DNA from: Spiroplasma_E sp902809815 | Lineage (GTDB): Bacteria > Bacillota_I > Bacilli_A > Mycoplasmatales > VBWQ01 | Length of the DNA: 64,000 nt | Direction of reading: 5' to 3' | Assembly: GCF_964030925.1 (NCBI RefSeq) | Contig: NZ_OZ034992.1 | Coordinates: forward strand, 310,001 to 374,000 | Shown here: piece by piece, positions 30,835 through 41,529 of the stretch | Position numbering within the stretch: the stretch's first letter is position 1 | Layout: every line of letters starts with the position of its first letter | The notes under the pieces: model-generated | The model's database searches: none | What the model saw: only the letters and a program-made list of their open reading frames with translations | Told to the model about the DNA's origin: nothing | Program-made: the position numbers and the translations under genes

Positions 30835-30993
30835 TTATTCATCAAATTGCCCACCATTAATTCTTTCAATCATTGATTGTGAATTACTTATAATAGTTAC
30901 TAATAAAGAAATTTCTTTATTTAATTGTTCCATCCTTTCTTTATGTGTTTTTATTTCGTGATTATAATATTCAATTAATTTTTCTTTATTCAT
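30835..30993 (-). CDS. Small helical protein with NGGQFDE tail, P2 copy
   Basis: 52 residues, ATG at 30993 with the strong AAAGGAGGTGAGTAATTT. Helical (KERMEQLNKEISLLVTIISN), ending INGGQFDE, a relative of the NGEFDN tail seen in other small phage proteins here. Unknown function. Confidence 0.6.
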   Translation of the reverse strand: MNKEKLIEYYNHEIKTHKERMEQLNKEISLLVTIISNSQSMIERINGGQFDE

Positions 30994-31009
30994 AAATTAC
31001 TCACCTCCT

Positions 31010-31834
31010 TTATAAACTCATGTGATTATAATCTCAATTTAATGAAGCATTATCGTGATTTAATGCTACTTTGCTCATATTATCACTACCGTATTGACTA
31101 GTTGTTTCACTATTAATTGTGAATCTATTATCATTTACTAATCTTGCAGTTTCATCATTAAATGATGTTTCTTGCATTTCTTGAATATGATTTGTAGTTT
31201 CAATAGGTAATAAATTATGGATTATTTCACTTGCACCAGCAACTATGGTAGGTACTGCATAAGCATTCATAAAATCATTATTAATACCCATAGCAACCCC
31301 ACTTGATATTAAACAACCACCAGTTGCCATATTACAAATTTTTCTTATTGCTTCAAATTTATTAGGTATTAACTCAGTTAATCCACTAATAAGATTTGAA
31401 ATACCATAAGTATTTAATGAAATATAAGTATCTCAATCCATTAATGACTGATGTTCTTGTTTATTTAATAGTAATCATGGCGGACCTTCTGTTGTGGTTG
31501 TAGTAGTTATTGGAATTGGTGTTATTGGAATAATAGGATTAATATTATTTTCTGTTCATTTACTATAATTTGCTAAACCAATTGTTCCTAATCCTAATGC
31601 TATTTTTTTAGAACTATTAATTAATTTAGTTTTAGTATTTGGTCTTTGATTTAAATTTCAAATATCTAAACCTAATTTTTTACCAAATAATAAACTATTA
31701 ATTGAACCTAATATTGGATTAGCAATTACTTGACCATAATAAGCACTTGTACCAATCATTGCACAAATAGGACTTATACCAGTTCTAATTAATTTAGTTA
31801 AAGTATAATTTGATTGATTTTCTATATTTGGCAT
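31010..31834 (-). CDS. 274-residue phage membrane-associated protein, P2 copy
   Basis: ATG at 31834. Gly/Ile-rich hydrophobic segment (residues 15-50, ISPICAMIGTSAYYGQVIAN), a Pro/Thr stretch IPITPIPITTTTTTEGPP near residue 100, and a second hydrophobic region GGCLISSGVAMGINNDFMNA.. near 175. The C-terminal 60 residues are polar (SETTSQYGSDNMSKVALNHD). Looks like a minor virion or membrane protein; no family recognised. UGA Trp in the last 10 codons. Confidence 0.6.
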
Positions 31835-31845
31835 TTTAATCTCCT

Positions 31846-32082
31846 TTAATTTTCTAATTTTTTAATTGTTACTTTAATTCAACCTTGATAAACATCATTA
31901 TCACCAACTATTAATGCAACATTACTTTCGGGGTCAGAAACAATTATGTGTTTTGATTTAACATTTGGGTATTGTCTTAAAATAATTGCTCTAATATCAT
32001 TACTTGTATGAATTGCTTTTGGAAATGGTGATAATATTTCAATTTCATCTTTATTTTCAAACAAAGTAGGTAATATTATCAT
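31846..32082 (-). CDS. Small phage protein, P2 copy
   Basis: 78 residues: MIILPTLFENKDEIEILSPF... VSDPESNVALIVGDNDVYQG-W-IKVTIKKLEN. Beta-rich (VKSKHIIVSDPE). Joined through one UGA Trp. Unknown; identical in P1. Confidence 0.55.
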
Positions 32083-32243
32083 TAATTATTCTCCTTATTT
32101 TTAATTTGATTAGAAATTTCACTTAATATTTTCAATATTTTATATTCATTTTTTAAATCTTTAATTATATAAATTAAAAATATTATTAGTGTTATACTTG
32201 TTATTAATATTGGTGCTATTAATAAAATTTTTCATAATATCAT
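32082..32243 (-). CDS. Small membrane-anchored protein, P2 copy
   Basis: 53 residues: MILWKILLIAPILITSITLI IFLIYIIKDLKN then a coiled tail. One N-terminal membrane helix. Overlaps the next gene by one base. Conserved in P1 at 41766. Confidence 0.5.
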
Positions 32244-32246
32244 TTT

Positions 32247-32540
32247 TTACTCTTTTCATTTTTTAAATCATTTAACATTGATTGAACAAAATGCACGATT
32301 TTTAGGAATGTTTAAAGTGTTAAAGATTTGACCAGTTACAATAATTTCATCGTTTTTGTTTAATAAAATACATCGGTTATAAAGTTTTGGTTTATTAAAA
32401 ATTAAAGTAACATAATTTAATCCATTTCATTGACCACGAACACTATAATATAATTCCTTATTACCTTTTTCGTAATATTTTGCTTCAATAGTGTTACTCA
32501 GTTTTACTGTTAATTTGACATAATTTTCTTTATCTTTCAT
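32247..32540 (-). CDS. SSB-like (OB-fold) protein, P2 copy
   Basis: 97 residues, ATG at 32540 after AAGGAAATTATAAAA. Pattern KLTVKLSNTIEAKYYEKGNKELYYSVRG, NGLNYVTLIFNKPKL, LLNKNDEIIVTGQIF and FCSINVKWFK is five beta strands with the 'DEIIVTGQI' strand of single-stranded DNA-binding proteins. Short and without the acidic SSB tail. Next to the RuvC-like gene, which supports a role in DNA metabolism. Confidence 0.55.
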
Positions 32541-32542
32541 TT

Positions 32543-33007
32543 TTATAATTTCCTTAAATAATTATCAAAAATTAATATTTTTTTATGATTTTTTAAATAA
32601 TATTGAATATGCTTATAAGCATCTTGTTCATGTTTTGTTAATTTTATATTTCCTTTATAATTTGTTATTTTATTTTTATTTTTTGGGTGGTTTTCTAGAT
32701 AATCTCAGTTGAAAACATCTTGTACTAATACCATTAATGCACCAATAATTTTAGGTGTTGCTAATGGATTAGTTAATAATTGTTTTGAACTTAAAAAGAA
32801 ATTTTCTACAATAACTAATATTTTTTTATCAATAAATTTTTCTTTAATTAATTGCATTTTTTCTTTATACATATTTTTAGTTCATAAAACAGTTAATGTA
32901 TTAAATGTTTCATTAAAAACAATATTATTAGTTTCACTTGAATATATAACCATTCCATTACTACCTATTCCTGCTGGGTCAATACCAATAATTAAGTCAT
33001 ATTGCAT
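32543..33007 (-). CDS. RuvC-like Holliday-junction resolvase, P2 copy
   Basis: 154 residues. Starts MQYDLIIGIDPAGIGSNGMV, the first RNase H-fold Asp with the GIDPG-like turn; ILVIVENFFL supplies Glu; KLTKHEQDAYKHIQYYLKN holds the C-terminal acidic HEQDA helix. A phage resolvase cleaving branched replication intermediates. 3 bases before the SSB-like gene. Distinct in sequence from the P4 enzyme at 1848. Confidence 0.75.
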
Positions 33008-33009
33008 TA

Positions 33010-33210
33010 TTATTCAAATTCACCATTATCGATTTTTTTAATTAATGAATAATATATGGCATCAACATTTGCACTTCTATATCCATCATTTTCAATTTTA
33101 TTTTCTAAATATGTAATGAATTTTGCTTTATTAAAAGAATTATGGTATGGAGAATCACAAATTCCAGTAGTATTTTCAGTTAAACTTTTACATGTAATAC
33201 ATCTAGTCAT
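33010..33210 (-). CDS. Zinc-finger-like early protein, P2 only
   Basis: 66 residues, start ATG 33210 (MTRCITCKSLTENTTGICDS PYH) preceded by a GAATTTGATA coupling overlap; upstream codons MVNLI are not needed. C-x2-C ... C-x4-H zinc site. Ends KKIDNGEFE. Replaced in P1 by a shorter gene. Confidence 0.6.
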   Translation of the reverse strand: MTRCITCKSLTENTTGICDSPYHNSFNKAKFITYLENKIENDGYRSANVDAIYYSLIKKIDNGEFE

Positions 33211-33481
33211 TATCAAATTCACCATTTTTTATTTTTACTAATAAAATATTTAATTCATTAAATAATGATGAATCAGCACGATACAAATTTTTATCTAACA
33301 TTATTTTTTCTAATTCTTTAATTAATTTTTCTTTATATTCATTAATTATTTCTTTTTTAAAATCTTCTTTTAATTTTTCTATATTATTTAAATGTTCTTC
33401 TGTTATTTCTTGATTACGTTTTTTATTATATTTATTAATAATTTCTTGGTCTTTATAAGAAAATATTTTTTGTTTATTCAT
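33203..33481 (-). CDS. Coiled-coil early protein, P2 only
   Basis: 92 residues: MNKQKIFSYKDQEIINKYNK, Lys/Glu-rich helices, then LLVKIKNGEFDND. The NGEFDN tail codons carry the ribosome binding region and start of the next gene (GGTGAATTTGATAATGAC). Absent from P1. Confidence 0.6.
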   Translation of the reverse strand: MNKQKIFSYKDQEIINKYNKKRNQEITEEHLNNIEKLKEDFKKEIINEYKEKLIKELEKIMLDKNLYRADSSLFNELNILLVKIKNGEFDND

Positions 33482-33647
33482 ATTTATATCTCCTACTTAA
33501 TCTAACATTTAAAATACAGTCATAACAAATTGCTTTATTATTTTTGTCTCTTAAAAAGTTTTGTCTTGTTTTTATATCATTAGTATTAAAGAATAAATAA
33601 TCTAATTTATGTTGTTTACAAGTTCAACAAAAATACTTTTTTTTCAT
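33474..33647 (-). CDS. Zinc-ribbon early protein, P2 copy
   Basis: 57 residues: MKKKYFCWTCKQHKLDYLFF... AICYDCILNVRL. Two CxxC pairs 35 residues apart. Conserved in P1. Likely nucleic-acid binding. Confidence 0.6.
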
Positions 33648-33649
33648 AA

Positions 33650-33901
33650 TTAATCACTTCTACATCAATCACAAACATATCCAAATGGTTTTGTATAATC
33701 CAAATGTTCATCAATATCATAATCATCTTCAAATTTTCTAATATCATGTTGTTCTGCTTCTAATTCTGTTTTAAAGCGATAAAGCATTTGGATTTTGTCA
33801 TCTTCATATAATTCATTACATTCAACACATCTTTTTCTTCTTTTTTTAATTTTTTTATCAATCTTTCTTAGTGCTTCATAATCAAGAATTTCTATTACCA
33901 T
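33650..33901 (-). CDS. First early gene: zinc-binding protein, P2 copy
   Basis: 83 residues, ATG at 33901 with GGAAAGGATTATT. N-terminal MVIEILDYEALRKIDKKIKK RRKRCVECNELYEDDK, then a helical acidic middle, ending YVCDWCRSD: CVEC and CDWC make a four-Cys site. The basic KKIKKRRKR patch suggests DNA or RNA contact. First gene behind the inverted repeat at 33917-33950, so a candidate regulator. Confidence 0.6.
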
Positions 33902-33916
33902 AATAATCCTTTCCTA

Positions 33917-33950
33917 ATATGTTCTGTTGCTTCTAGCATAAAGAACATAT
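33917..33950. promoter_or_regulatory. Inverted repeat ahead of the P2 early operon
   Basis: ATATGTTCT and AGAACATAT, perfect 9-bp arms around 16 bases, 15 bases upstream of the first early start codon. Same in P1 (43252-43285). Either a repressor operator or the leader hairpin of the early transcript. A second perfect repeat AATCGA-GGCAT-TCGATT is at 34044-34060. Confidence 0.55.
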
Positions 33951-34188
33951 ATTTTGATTTTTAGGTTATTAATAATACTACTATTCGTTTTATTCATTCC
34001 AGTAATTCTGGGCTCAAAAATAAATTGTGAAATTTTAAAAAGAAATCGAGGCATTCGATTCAATATTTATTTAATTTGTGTTAAACAAATTAATATTTTA
34101 ATTGAACCGGCACCGCTCAATTTTTTTTACAAGTTTGAAATTTATTTTCTCGCCCAAAAAAATTTTTTAAAAAAAAATAAAAAATAAA

Positions 34189-34515
34189 ACCAACACTTGC
34201 TCACTGGGGAGTGGCAAGGTTGGTTAAATAAAGAATAGAATTAATACAATAGGTCCCTACAACAGGTCTATATATACTAGTTTCCAATTCGCTCCCACCC
34301 CAAGAATTACCATTAATGGTTAGTATATTTTATTAGGTATCACTCCACTTTTTATTTATCCATGCAAGTCCACATGCTAGCTACTATTTTTAACAACTGT
34401 GTTGTAGTTCACTTTTTTAGTTCCTTAACACGTGTTGATAATAGTATTAAAGAGGGTTATTAAAAATTTTAAAATTTTACAATTACAAAAAAAGACAAGA
34501 TTATTTCTTGTCTTT
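34189..34515. ncRNA. Structured noncoding region with terminator, P2 copy
   Basis: No open frame, but much pairing. A 36-base hairpin at 34189-34224 (ACCAAC-CTTGC-CACT / AGTG-GCAAG-GTTGGT). Then nested helices: CTACAACA (34257-34264) with TGTTGTAG (34400-34407), ATATACTA (34272-34279) with TAGTATAT (34321-34328), AATTC (34286-34290) with GAATT (34304-34308), and the ACCATTAATGGT palindrome. It ends in GACAAG-ATTATTT-CTTGTC with T-run (34494-34516). GC content is above that of the surroundings. A transcribed RNA or a replication/packaging site; strand not decided. Confidence 0.55.
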
Positions 34516-34691
34516 TTCCTTTGATAATAATTTTTATTTTATCTTATAAAATCTATATTTTTTAAAATACGTCGAATATAAATTTAAGGGTAAAAGAGAA
34601 TTTAATTTGTCTATCATCATTTTGAAATGGTAATTTTGAAAAGAATTTATTTATCTAGTAATTCATCTTCCTACTTTTTTGGGAACCTCCC
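34516..34691. other. P2 right end
   Basis: A/T-rich noncoding sequence ending in the terminal repeat (reversed: GGGAGGTTCCCAAAAAAGTA). It supplies, by chance, the new C-terminal codons of the interrupted P1 tail fibre. Confidence 0.65.
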
Positions 34692-36775
34692 TTATTTTTT
34701 TTATCTGTTATAATTTCTCCTACTTCTTTTCATTGTGAAATATTTGGACTTGGTGTTGGAGTATTTGGTAATTCAATATTAATCTCATTATTTTTTAATT
34801 CATTTATTTTTAAAGTATGACTTGTAATTTTTATAGGTTGAATAATATCTACTTTAACTGTATTTTGTAATTCTTCTAATGAAAAAATATTTGCATATTT
34901 TTCATTTCCACCTTCTAAAATTAATTGTCATTTATTAATATCTAATAATTGTAAATATAAAATACCTTCTTCATTATTAATTAAACCTTTTGTAAGAAAT
35001 ATTTTACTTCCATGTATTCCACCTAAATAATTACCTGTTTTAAATTCTACTGTTATTCTTGTATTTACTTGATGAAATGGTGGAGATTCCCATGTAATAA
35101 TTACTCTATAAAGAGTATTAAAAGCAAGATTAAAATCACCATATTTACGATTATTTATACTTTTACCTATTACTTTTCAATTTTCTTTAACTTGTTTTTT
35201 ATTTATTTCATTAACAGCACCAACAATAGTTTTATTAGTAGTTTCTAATCTATCATATCTATTATTAAGTAATAATGAAATAGCAAGAGAACTATTTGAA
35301 ACATCATTTATTCATAATTGGTCTCTATCATCTTTATATGTAAAATATCCTTTCATAAAAACAGATTTTTTATAATAATCAGATAAATCTACTTTACCAC
35401 CAGTAGCGCTAATTTTATTATTTTCATCAATAGTTATATTAGTACCAGCAATTAATTTATCTTGTTTTTTATCTAATAAATTATTAGTTTCTAGTTTTGT
35501 ATAATAATCACGTTCAGTACTTTCTTCTGCTATAAATTCAGTTGGTGCACCTTTTCCTATATATTGATATATTTCTTCTATATCACCAATTAAGTTAATT
35601 TTTCCACGTTCAGGGTAAGAATTACCTCCACCACTAAATTTTTTATTTCTATTGTTATAGTAAATAGTTCCGGTATTTAAAATTTTTTTATTTTGGATTT
35701 GTTCACTATACGTCATGGAATCAACATTTAACAATTCAAATTCATTAAAAACATTATTTAAATAAATTTTAATTACTTTATAAAATTTCATAAAATTATT
35801 TTCTGTTGAATATTGATAAATGATTTTAATAAAATATCATTTAAATGTTTCTATATTATTATTTTCAACTTTTTTTCATAAGGGACTAGTTTCAATATTA
35901 AATCAATTATTTTTAACATCATTAATATTTTCATTTGCTTTAATTAATTCATTATTTAATTTGGTAATTTCATTTTCATTTGTAGTAATTCGTTTTTGTT
36001 GTTTAGCAGAAAAATCACAAGTTGGTGCATGTGTATAATCACCAATTTGTGGATTATTTTGTAATGCTTCGGGTGGTAATGTTCCAATTTCATCAGGTCA
36101 ATCTAAAATCATTGTTTCAGTTTCTTTATCATAATCTGTTGCAACATAACCTTTATTAATAAATTTACTAACAGGACCTCTATATATTTCATTTTCATTA
36201 TCATCAACTAAATCATCATATAATTTAATTTGTTTTGATAATGTAAATTCTTTTTGTTGTTCAATTAATTCATCAACTTGATTTCTAGTATAAAATGCTT
36301 TTAAGTCAATTTTTTCAACATCTATTTCATCATCATTATAACTTGAAAATATTTGTTTTAATTCTGTTAATCTTGCTCATATTTTCATTCTACTAGGTGC
36401 TAAATCTCAAACATTAATCGTAGGAGTACTATTTGCACTAAATTGAGTACCATTATTAAATTGAATAGTAGCATCAACATTAAATTCAATTGGTGTACGA
36501 TTAAATACTCAATGTTCAACCATAACATAAACCATATCTCTTAATGTTTCTTTAATTAATTCATCTTTAAAACTATCAAAAGGAAATTTAGATAAAATAA
36601 AATCAAGATAAGCATTAATATCATTTTGCGCGCGAATAGCAAAAGTTTTAAATCAATCATTAACATTTGGTCATGTTTTTATATATTGCTGTGGTGTTTC
36701 TGTAATTTTTCCAGTTAATGGATATCAGTTATTATAATTTTCAAGACTGACATCAGTTCAAAGTTTATTAATCAT
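34655..36775 (-). pseudogene. Tail-fibre gene of P1, 5' part, truncated by P2
   Basis: ATG at 36775. Authentic sequence runs to about 34700 (692 codons: attachment domain, coiled coil, YYTKLETNNLLDKK stalk, VDLSDYYKKSVF, late tip), then the frame reads 15 codons of the P2 target site and terminal repeat (NKGGSQKSRKMNY) before a stop at 34655. The last 95 residues are at 17951-18235. A truncated fibre lacking the distal tip could still be made. Uninterrupted by the IS3 that disables the P2 copy. Confidence 0.8.
34692..34699. repeat. Right target duplication of P2 (TTATTTTT)
   Basis: Matches 18228-18235 exactly. Together they show that P1 was resident before P2 inserted. Confidence 0.85.
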
Positions 36776-36781
36776 AATTTA

Positions 36782-38497
36782 TCATTCCTTAAAAAATGCT
36801 TGTTTATAATGATGAGTATGTTTTTTTGTTTTTTTATGTGTTATATGTTCAATTTCTTTTTGTATTTTATTTTTGCCTTTTTTTAATTTTTTCTTACTTT
36901 TTGCTACAACTTGACTATATGCAAACTTTTCTAAATGATGTAATAATCCAGTACCAAATAAAGTATTTACTGAAAATTTTAAACCAACATTTTTAAATGA
37001 TTTGTTAATATTTTCAATAGGATTATTAATAACATTTACTACTTTATGATAAGTTCTTATTATTCTAAATATTTCTCTATATACTTTAAAACTATCTTTA
37101 ATTACTTCTTGAACAACTGGCGGAGCAAATGCTATTGCTTTTAATCATTTATTATGATTTACTCCATAACCAATGTATCAACCACTATATCAACGATATC
37201 AATGAAATGGATGTATTTGAGTAACAAAAGTTTTTGCTTTAAGAATACTATCAACAACTGTAATTGGTTTATATTTAGGATTGCGATGATAAATGGTAAT
37301 TGCACATTTATCTAATGACAAAGGTTGAATTTTACAACCCATAAATACTGGTGAATTTAATGGAATTAATTGTGCATGTTTAATTGCTCTTTTTTTTGCA
37401 CTAGTAAATAAATCAGTTACTTTTTCTTTTAATTTATTAATTTTTTCAAATGCTTGTTTTTCTAACTTTTCAAATTTTTCTTGTAATTTATATATACTTT
37501 CTCTTATTTTTTCAAAATATGGTGTATCTTTTCAAAATTTATTTAAACCTTTTTTTAAATAAAATCTAATATCAAAATATTTAAAACTTTGATTTGCTTT
37601 TAAAACAAGTTGATGAATAACATTATTTTTAAAATTAAATTTAATAGCATTAGCACGAATTTTTTGTAAATCTAAAATTAAAGTTTTTCCATATCTATTT
37701 TCTGTATGTATTGTATGAACTAAATTTAATCAATCATGCTGATTCATAGATAGTACTTTTTTTAAATCAGTATTAAATTTTTTTAAAAAGTTATTTGCTT
37801 TTTCAATATCTTTAATTTTAAATTTAGGAGTTAATTGTGGACTTAATTTTATTAATGTATTTTGTAATAATAAGTGTTCTTTTAACTTTTGTGTTTCTAA
37901 TTTTTGAAAATTATTTTTATATTGTCTTTCAGCAACATAACCTAAATCTCGTAATACTGTTTCACGATTAGGAGTAAAACTATAATTCATTAAATAACGT
38001 TTATTACCAATAATTTTATCTGTTAAAATTTCTTTTCCACTTACTTGACTAATAACTTCTTGTAAATTTTTGGCTTCTTTAATACCAACTTGTTCTAATG
38101 TTTTAGTTTCTTGTGCTAGTTTAATAAATTTAGTAGTACGATAACCACGACTAATTTTATTAAGTCCAGCAAATGCAGGTAATAAATTTAAGAAAGTATT
38201 TAATTTTGTTACATTTCCTTTTAAATAATCATAAACTTGATTAATAGTAAAATCAGTTGTAGCATAAATACCAAAATTAATAGTACTTGCAATAAAATCA
38301 CTTGCACCTAATCCAAGGGCTACACTTTCACTTAATCCGCCAGTAAAAGGAGCAAGTGCTACTGCAATTACTTGTACACCAATCATTTCTAAAATTTCTC
38401 ATCAAAAACTTTTATTTTCTTGTTGGTTACTTGTTCTAGTATGTTTTGGTTTATTTATGTTTAAAAGTATTGCTGTACTAGTTGTACCAATTGGCAT
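36782..38497 (-). CDS. 571-residue phage protein, P1 copy
   Basis: Same length and position as 27098-28813. Differs mainly in the hydrophobic segment (P1 GASDFIASTINFGIYATTDF against P2 GASDLVASISAVGVEFLTDF) and by scattered exchanges later (QEVIKDS for QQVIRDS). The frame is kept, so the protein is under constraint; the membrane segment is the tolerant part. Confidence 0.6.
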
Positions 38498-38512
38498 GGC
38501 ATTTAATTTCCT

Positions 38513-39697
38513 TTATTTAAGAGTTATTTTAATTGGATTTGTTGAACCTTTATAATTTAAATCATTAACATTTGAAGAAATAACTATGTATAAGTCACCC
38601 GCTTTTTGTTTTTGATTACTTACATTAGTTTTTCCTTGTGCATCACTAAAATATTTAATAGTTGGATTTGTTAAATTTGGATTTAATGATTTAAGTTCAT
38701 TAATACTTTTTATTTGTGTATTTAATTCATTGTTATTGTTATTAACATTTGCAGTAATATTTGTTGTTAAAACTGTAATTTTAGTTTTTAAATCATTTTT
38801 TTCTGTTTTAATAACTCCACATAACATTCATCTTGATGTTGTTTCATTATTAGAAATATATGGTATTGCTTCTCCAACAACTTCACCAGCAACTTTATAT
38901 GCTCTTCCTGCTTTATCATCTTTAATAAAATCTACATAAATAACTGTATTTTCTATCATGTATCTTTTCATCGCTCTTGGTGTTGCTAAAATAAAGGTCA
39001 TTAATTGTTGTTCATTTTTATCATTAGTAAAAATCATATAGTCATCAAGAACGATTTCACATAATACACCTTTTACATATAAATTATTTCCATTTAAACG
39101 TAATTGTTGTGCTAACTGATTATCGGTAATTAAACCTTTATTATCAGCTAAATAAACTAAACTATCATAAAGACCATTAGTAATAAAAAATTTACTATTT
39201 GCAATGTTTCTAAATTGAAACAAAGTATTTCAAGCAGATAACATCGATTTTAAATAGCCTACTGGTGTTGTATCTTCAATATCAATTTTAGTAGCAAATT
39301 TTGCAATTGTTTGTGTATCATCAATTGCTAATTTATCTGCTAAATCATTTGCAACTTCATATTGCATACTATCTAATAAATTTTGTCCATTATTTGCTTT
39401 TAAATCTACATCTGCAATAATTTCTCCTGCAAGATATTTTTTAGTTATTTTTTTACTAATTTTATCTGTATCAACATATGGTAATTCATATCTTTTACTT
39501 TTATCATCCCAAGCAATAATTTTTACTTCCGGTTTTTTTGGTTTTTTAACAATAAATTCAATATTTACTGAGTCAACAATTTCAGTAGGAAAAAAGTTTG
39601 CCCATGGACTATTTGAAATTTTAAAAAACTCTATAAATTCTGGTGCTTCTACTAATCTCTCTGTATTGTCTAAATTTTGATTAAATGGTACTGACAT
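38513..39697 (-). CDS. Major capsid-like protein, P1 copy
   Basis: 394 residues, one amino-acid exchange in the first 155 relative to P2 (DDTQTIAKF for DDTQAIAKF), rest identical as read. The near identity of the capsid genes shows P1 and P2 diverged recently or exchange sequence by recombination. Confidence 0.7.
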
Positions 39698-39715
39698 TTT
39701 ATTTCTTCCTTTCGT

Positions 39716-40090
39716 TTATAAATAATTTTTCTTTTTATAATTAATTAAAAAATTTTCTTTATCATTTGTTTTATTATTAATAATTATTTGTTTATTGCCA
39801 CCTGTATTAATTGTTTGTTTAAATACCGGTTGTTCTTTAATCATTTTTTTAATAGTTTCTTCAATTTTTGAATTTTCTATATTACTTGTTTTAAATTTTA
39901 AAAAATCATAAAATTCAGTTTTAACTTGATATTTTTTAAATATATTAATCATTTCTTTTTCTTTAATTTCTTGATTAAGTTTATTTAACTTATTTTCTGC
40001 TTCATTAACTTTATTTTCTATTTCTTGTTGAGCATTATTTTCATTTAAAGGTTCAGTTGTTTGTTGAACATTATTTTCATTTTCTAACAT
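39716..40090 (-). CDS. Scaffold-like protein, P1 copy
   Basis: 124 residues, two exchanges relative to P2 (NNAQQE for NNTQQE, NNKTND for NNKPND). Coiled coil conserved. Confidence 0.65.
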   Translation of the reverse strand: MLENENNVQQTTEPLNENNAQQEIENKVNEAENKLNKLNQEIKEKEMINIFKKYQVKTEFYDFLKFKTSNIENSKIEETIKKMIKEQPVFKQTINTGGNKQIIINNKTNDKENFLINYKKKNYL

Positions 40091-40107
40091 TTAACATTCT
40101 CCTAATC

Positions 40108-40293
40108 TTATCCCAATAATCAATCTTTAACTAATTGTGGCATTTCACTTATTAATTTTTTATAATCATTAACTGCGTTTTCTAATGTATCAATATCAGA
40201 AAATTTAAAACAATTATCAATATGTAAATCAAAATCTCTATCAATACTGATATCTTGTTTTCTATATTTTTCATTAAATTCAATTTTTGTCAT
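40108..40293 (-). CDS. Small acidic phage protein, P1 copy
   Basis: 61 residues, same as 30424-30609; unknown function. Identity of both copies including the spacing to neighbours. Confidence 0.55.
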
Positions 40294-40294
40294 A

Positions 40295-40483
40295 TTATTT
40301 TTCTCCTTTATTAATTTTTTCGTTTAATTTTGCTAATTTTTTTTGATGTTTTATAATTTTGTTATTTGCTCTAACATGTTTTGGAGTTGTGATAAATCTT
40401 TTTAATAAAACAATAATTTCTCTGCAAATTAATGTTCCAACACTTGTTCCAATAATTATTAATTCATGTAAAAATTCTTTCAT
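40295..40483 (-). CDS. Small membrane protein, holin-like, P1 copy
   Basis: 62 residues, identical to 30611-30799. One hydrophobic helix and a basic tail. Confidence 0.5.
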   Translation of the reverse strand: MKEFLHELIIIGTSVGTLICREIIVLLKRFITTPKHVRANNKIIKHQKKLAKLNEKINKGEK

Positions 40484-40518
40484 TTGAATATTTTCCTTTC
40501 AATTTTTAATTTTTCTAA

Positions 40519-40677
40519 TTATTCATCAAATTGCCCACCATTAATTCTTTCAATCATTGATTGTGAATTACTTATAATAGTTACTAATAAAGAAATTTCT
40601 TTATTTAATTGTTCCATCCTTTCTTTATGTGTTTTTATTTCGTGATTATAATATTCAATTAATTTTTCTTTATTCAT
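40519..40677 (-). CDS. Small helical protein with NGGQFDE tail, P1 copy
   Basis: 52 residues, same as 30835-30993, behind the same AAAGGAGGTGAG site, the strongest ribosome binding site in the operon. Confidence 0.6.
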   Translation of the reverse strand: MNKEKLIEYYNHEIKTHKERMEQLNKEISLLVTIISNSQSMIERINGGQFDE

Positions 40678-40693
40678 AAATTACTCACCTCCT

Positions 40694-41518
40694 TTATAAA
40701 CTCATGTGATTATAATCTCAATTTAATGAAGCATTATCGTGATTTAATGCTACTTTGCTCATATTATCACTACCGTATTGACTAGTTGTTTCACTATTAA
40801 TTCTGAATCTATTATCATTTACTAATCTTGCAGTTTCATCATTAAATGATGTTTCTTGCATTTCTTGAATATGATTTGTAGTTTCCATAGGTAGTAAATT
40901 ATGGATTATTTCACTTGCACCAGCAATAATAGTAGGTACTGCATAAGCATTCATAAAATCATTATTAATACCCATAGCAACCCCACTTGATATTAAACAA
41001 CCACCAGTTGCCATATTACAAATTTTTCTTATTGCTTCAAATTTATTAGGTATTAACTCAGTTAATCCACTAATAAGATTTGAAATACCATAAGTATTTA
41101 ATGAAATATAAGTATCTCAATCCATTAATGACTGATGTTCTTGTTTATTTAATAGTAATCATGGCGGACCTTCTGTTGTGGTTGTAGTAGTTATTGGAAT
41201 TGGTGTTATTGGAATAATAGGATTAATATTATTTTCTGTTCATTTACTATAATTTGCTAAACCAATTGTTCCTAAACCTAAAATAATTTTTTTAGAACTA
41301 TTAATTAATTTAGTTTTTGTATTTGGTCTTTGATTTAAATTTCATATATCTAAACCTAATTTTTTACCAAATAATAAACTATTAATTGAACCTAATAATG
41401 GACTATCTATTACTTGACCATAATAAGCACTTGTACCTATCATTGCACAAATTGGACTTATACCAGTTCTAATTAATTTAGTTAAAGTATAATTTGATTG
41501 ATTTTCTATATTTGGCAT
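40694..41518 (-). CDS. 274-residue phage membrane-associated protein, P1 copy
   Basis: Same length as 31010-31834. Exchanges cluster around residues 45-75 (SSKKIILGLGTIGL against SSKKIALGLGTIGL; IDSPLLGSINSLLF against IANPILGSINSLLF). Role unknown. Confidence 0.6.
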
Positions 41519-41529
41519 TTTAATCTCCT

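Larger units (their letters stand above)
18236..34691. mobile_element. Prophage P2, inserted in the tail-fibre gene of P1
   Basis: 16,456 bases including IS3 copy 2. Left end GGGACGGTAACAAAAACGGA, right end reversed GGGAGGTTCCCAAAAAAGTA; the two agree at GGGA, the A-run, AGGA and ATTACT, an imperfect terminal inverted repeat of about 34 bases. Gene order and most sequences equal P1 (constant offset of 9684 bases over 27-33 kb), but the UPF0236 gene and ends are of the P3 type, the terminase is absent and two early genes differ. Without the IS3, about 15.3 kb. Confidence 0.9.

Noticed and set aside
32709..33041. A 110-codon plus-strand open frame (also 42393-42716)
   Set aside because: It lies antisense to the RuvC-like gene in both prophages; the minus strand shows the clear GIDPAGIG and VENFF motifs, and the plus frame has no ribosome binding site.
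34000..34140. Plus-strand frame (MIFRLLIILLF...) and a possible terminator ATTGA..TCAAT-T8
   Set aside because: The frame reads through the operator region and structured control DNA without a ribosome binding site. The stem has mismatches in its centre, so I do not call it a terminator.
34681..34691. GGGAACCTCCC as a separate palindromic insertion-sequence end
   Set aside because: It is better explained as the P2 right terminal repeat, since it abuts the TTATTTTT target copy.
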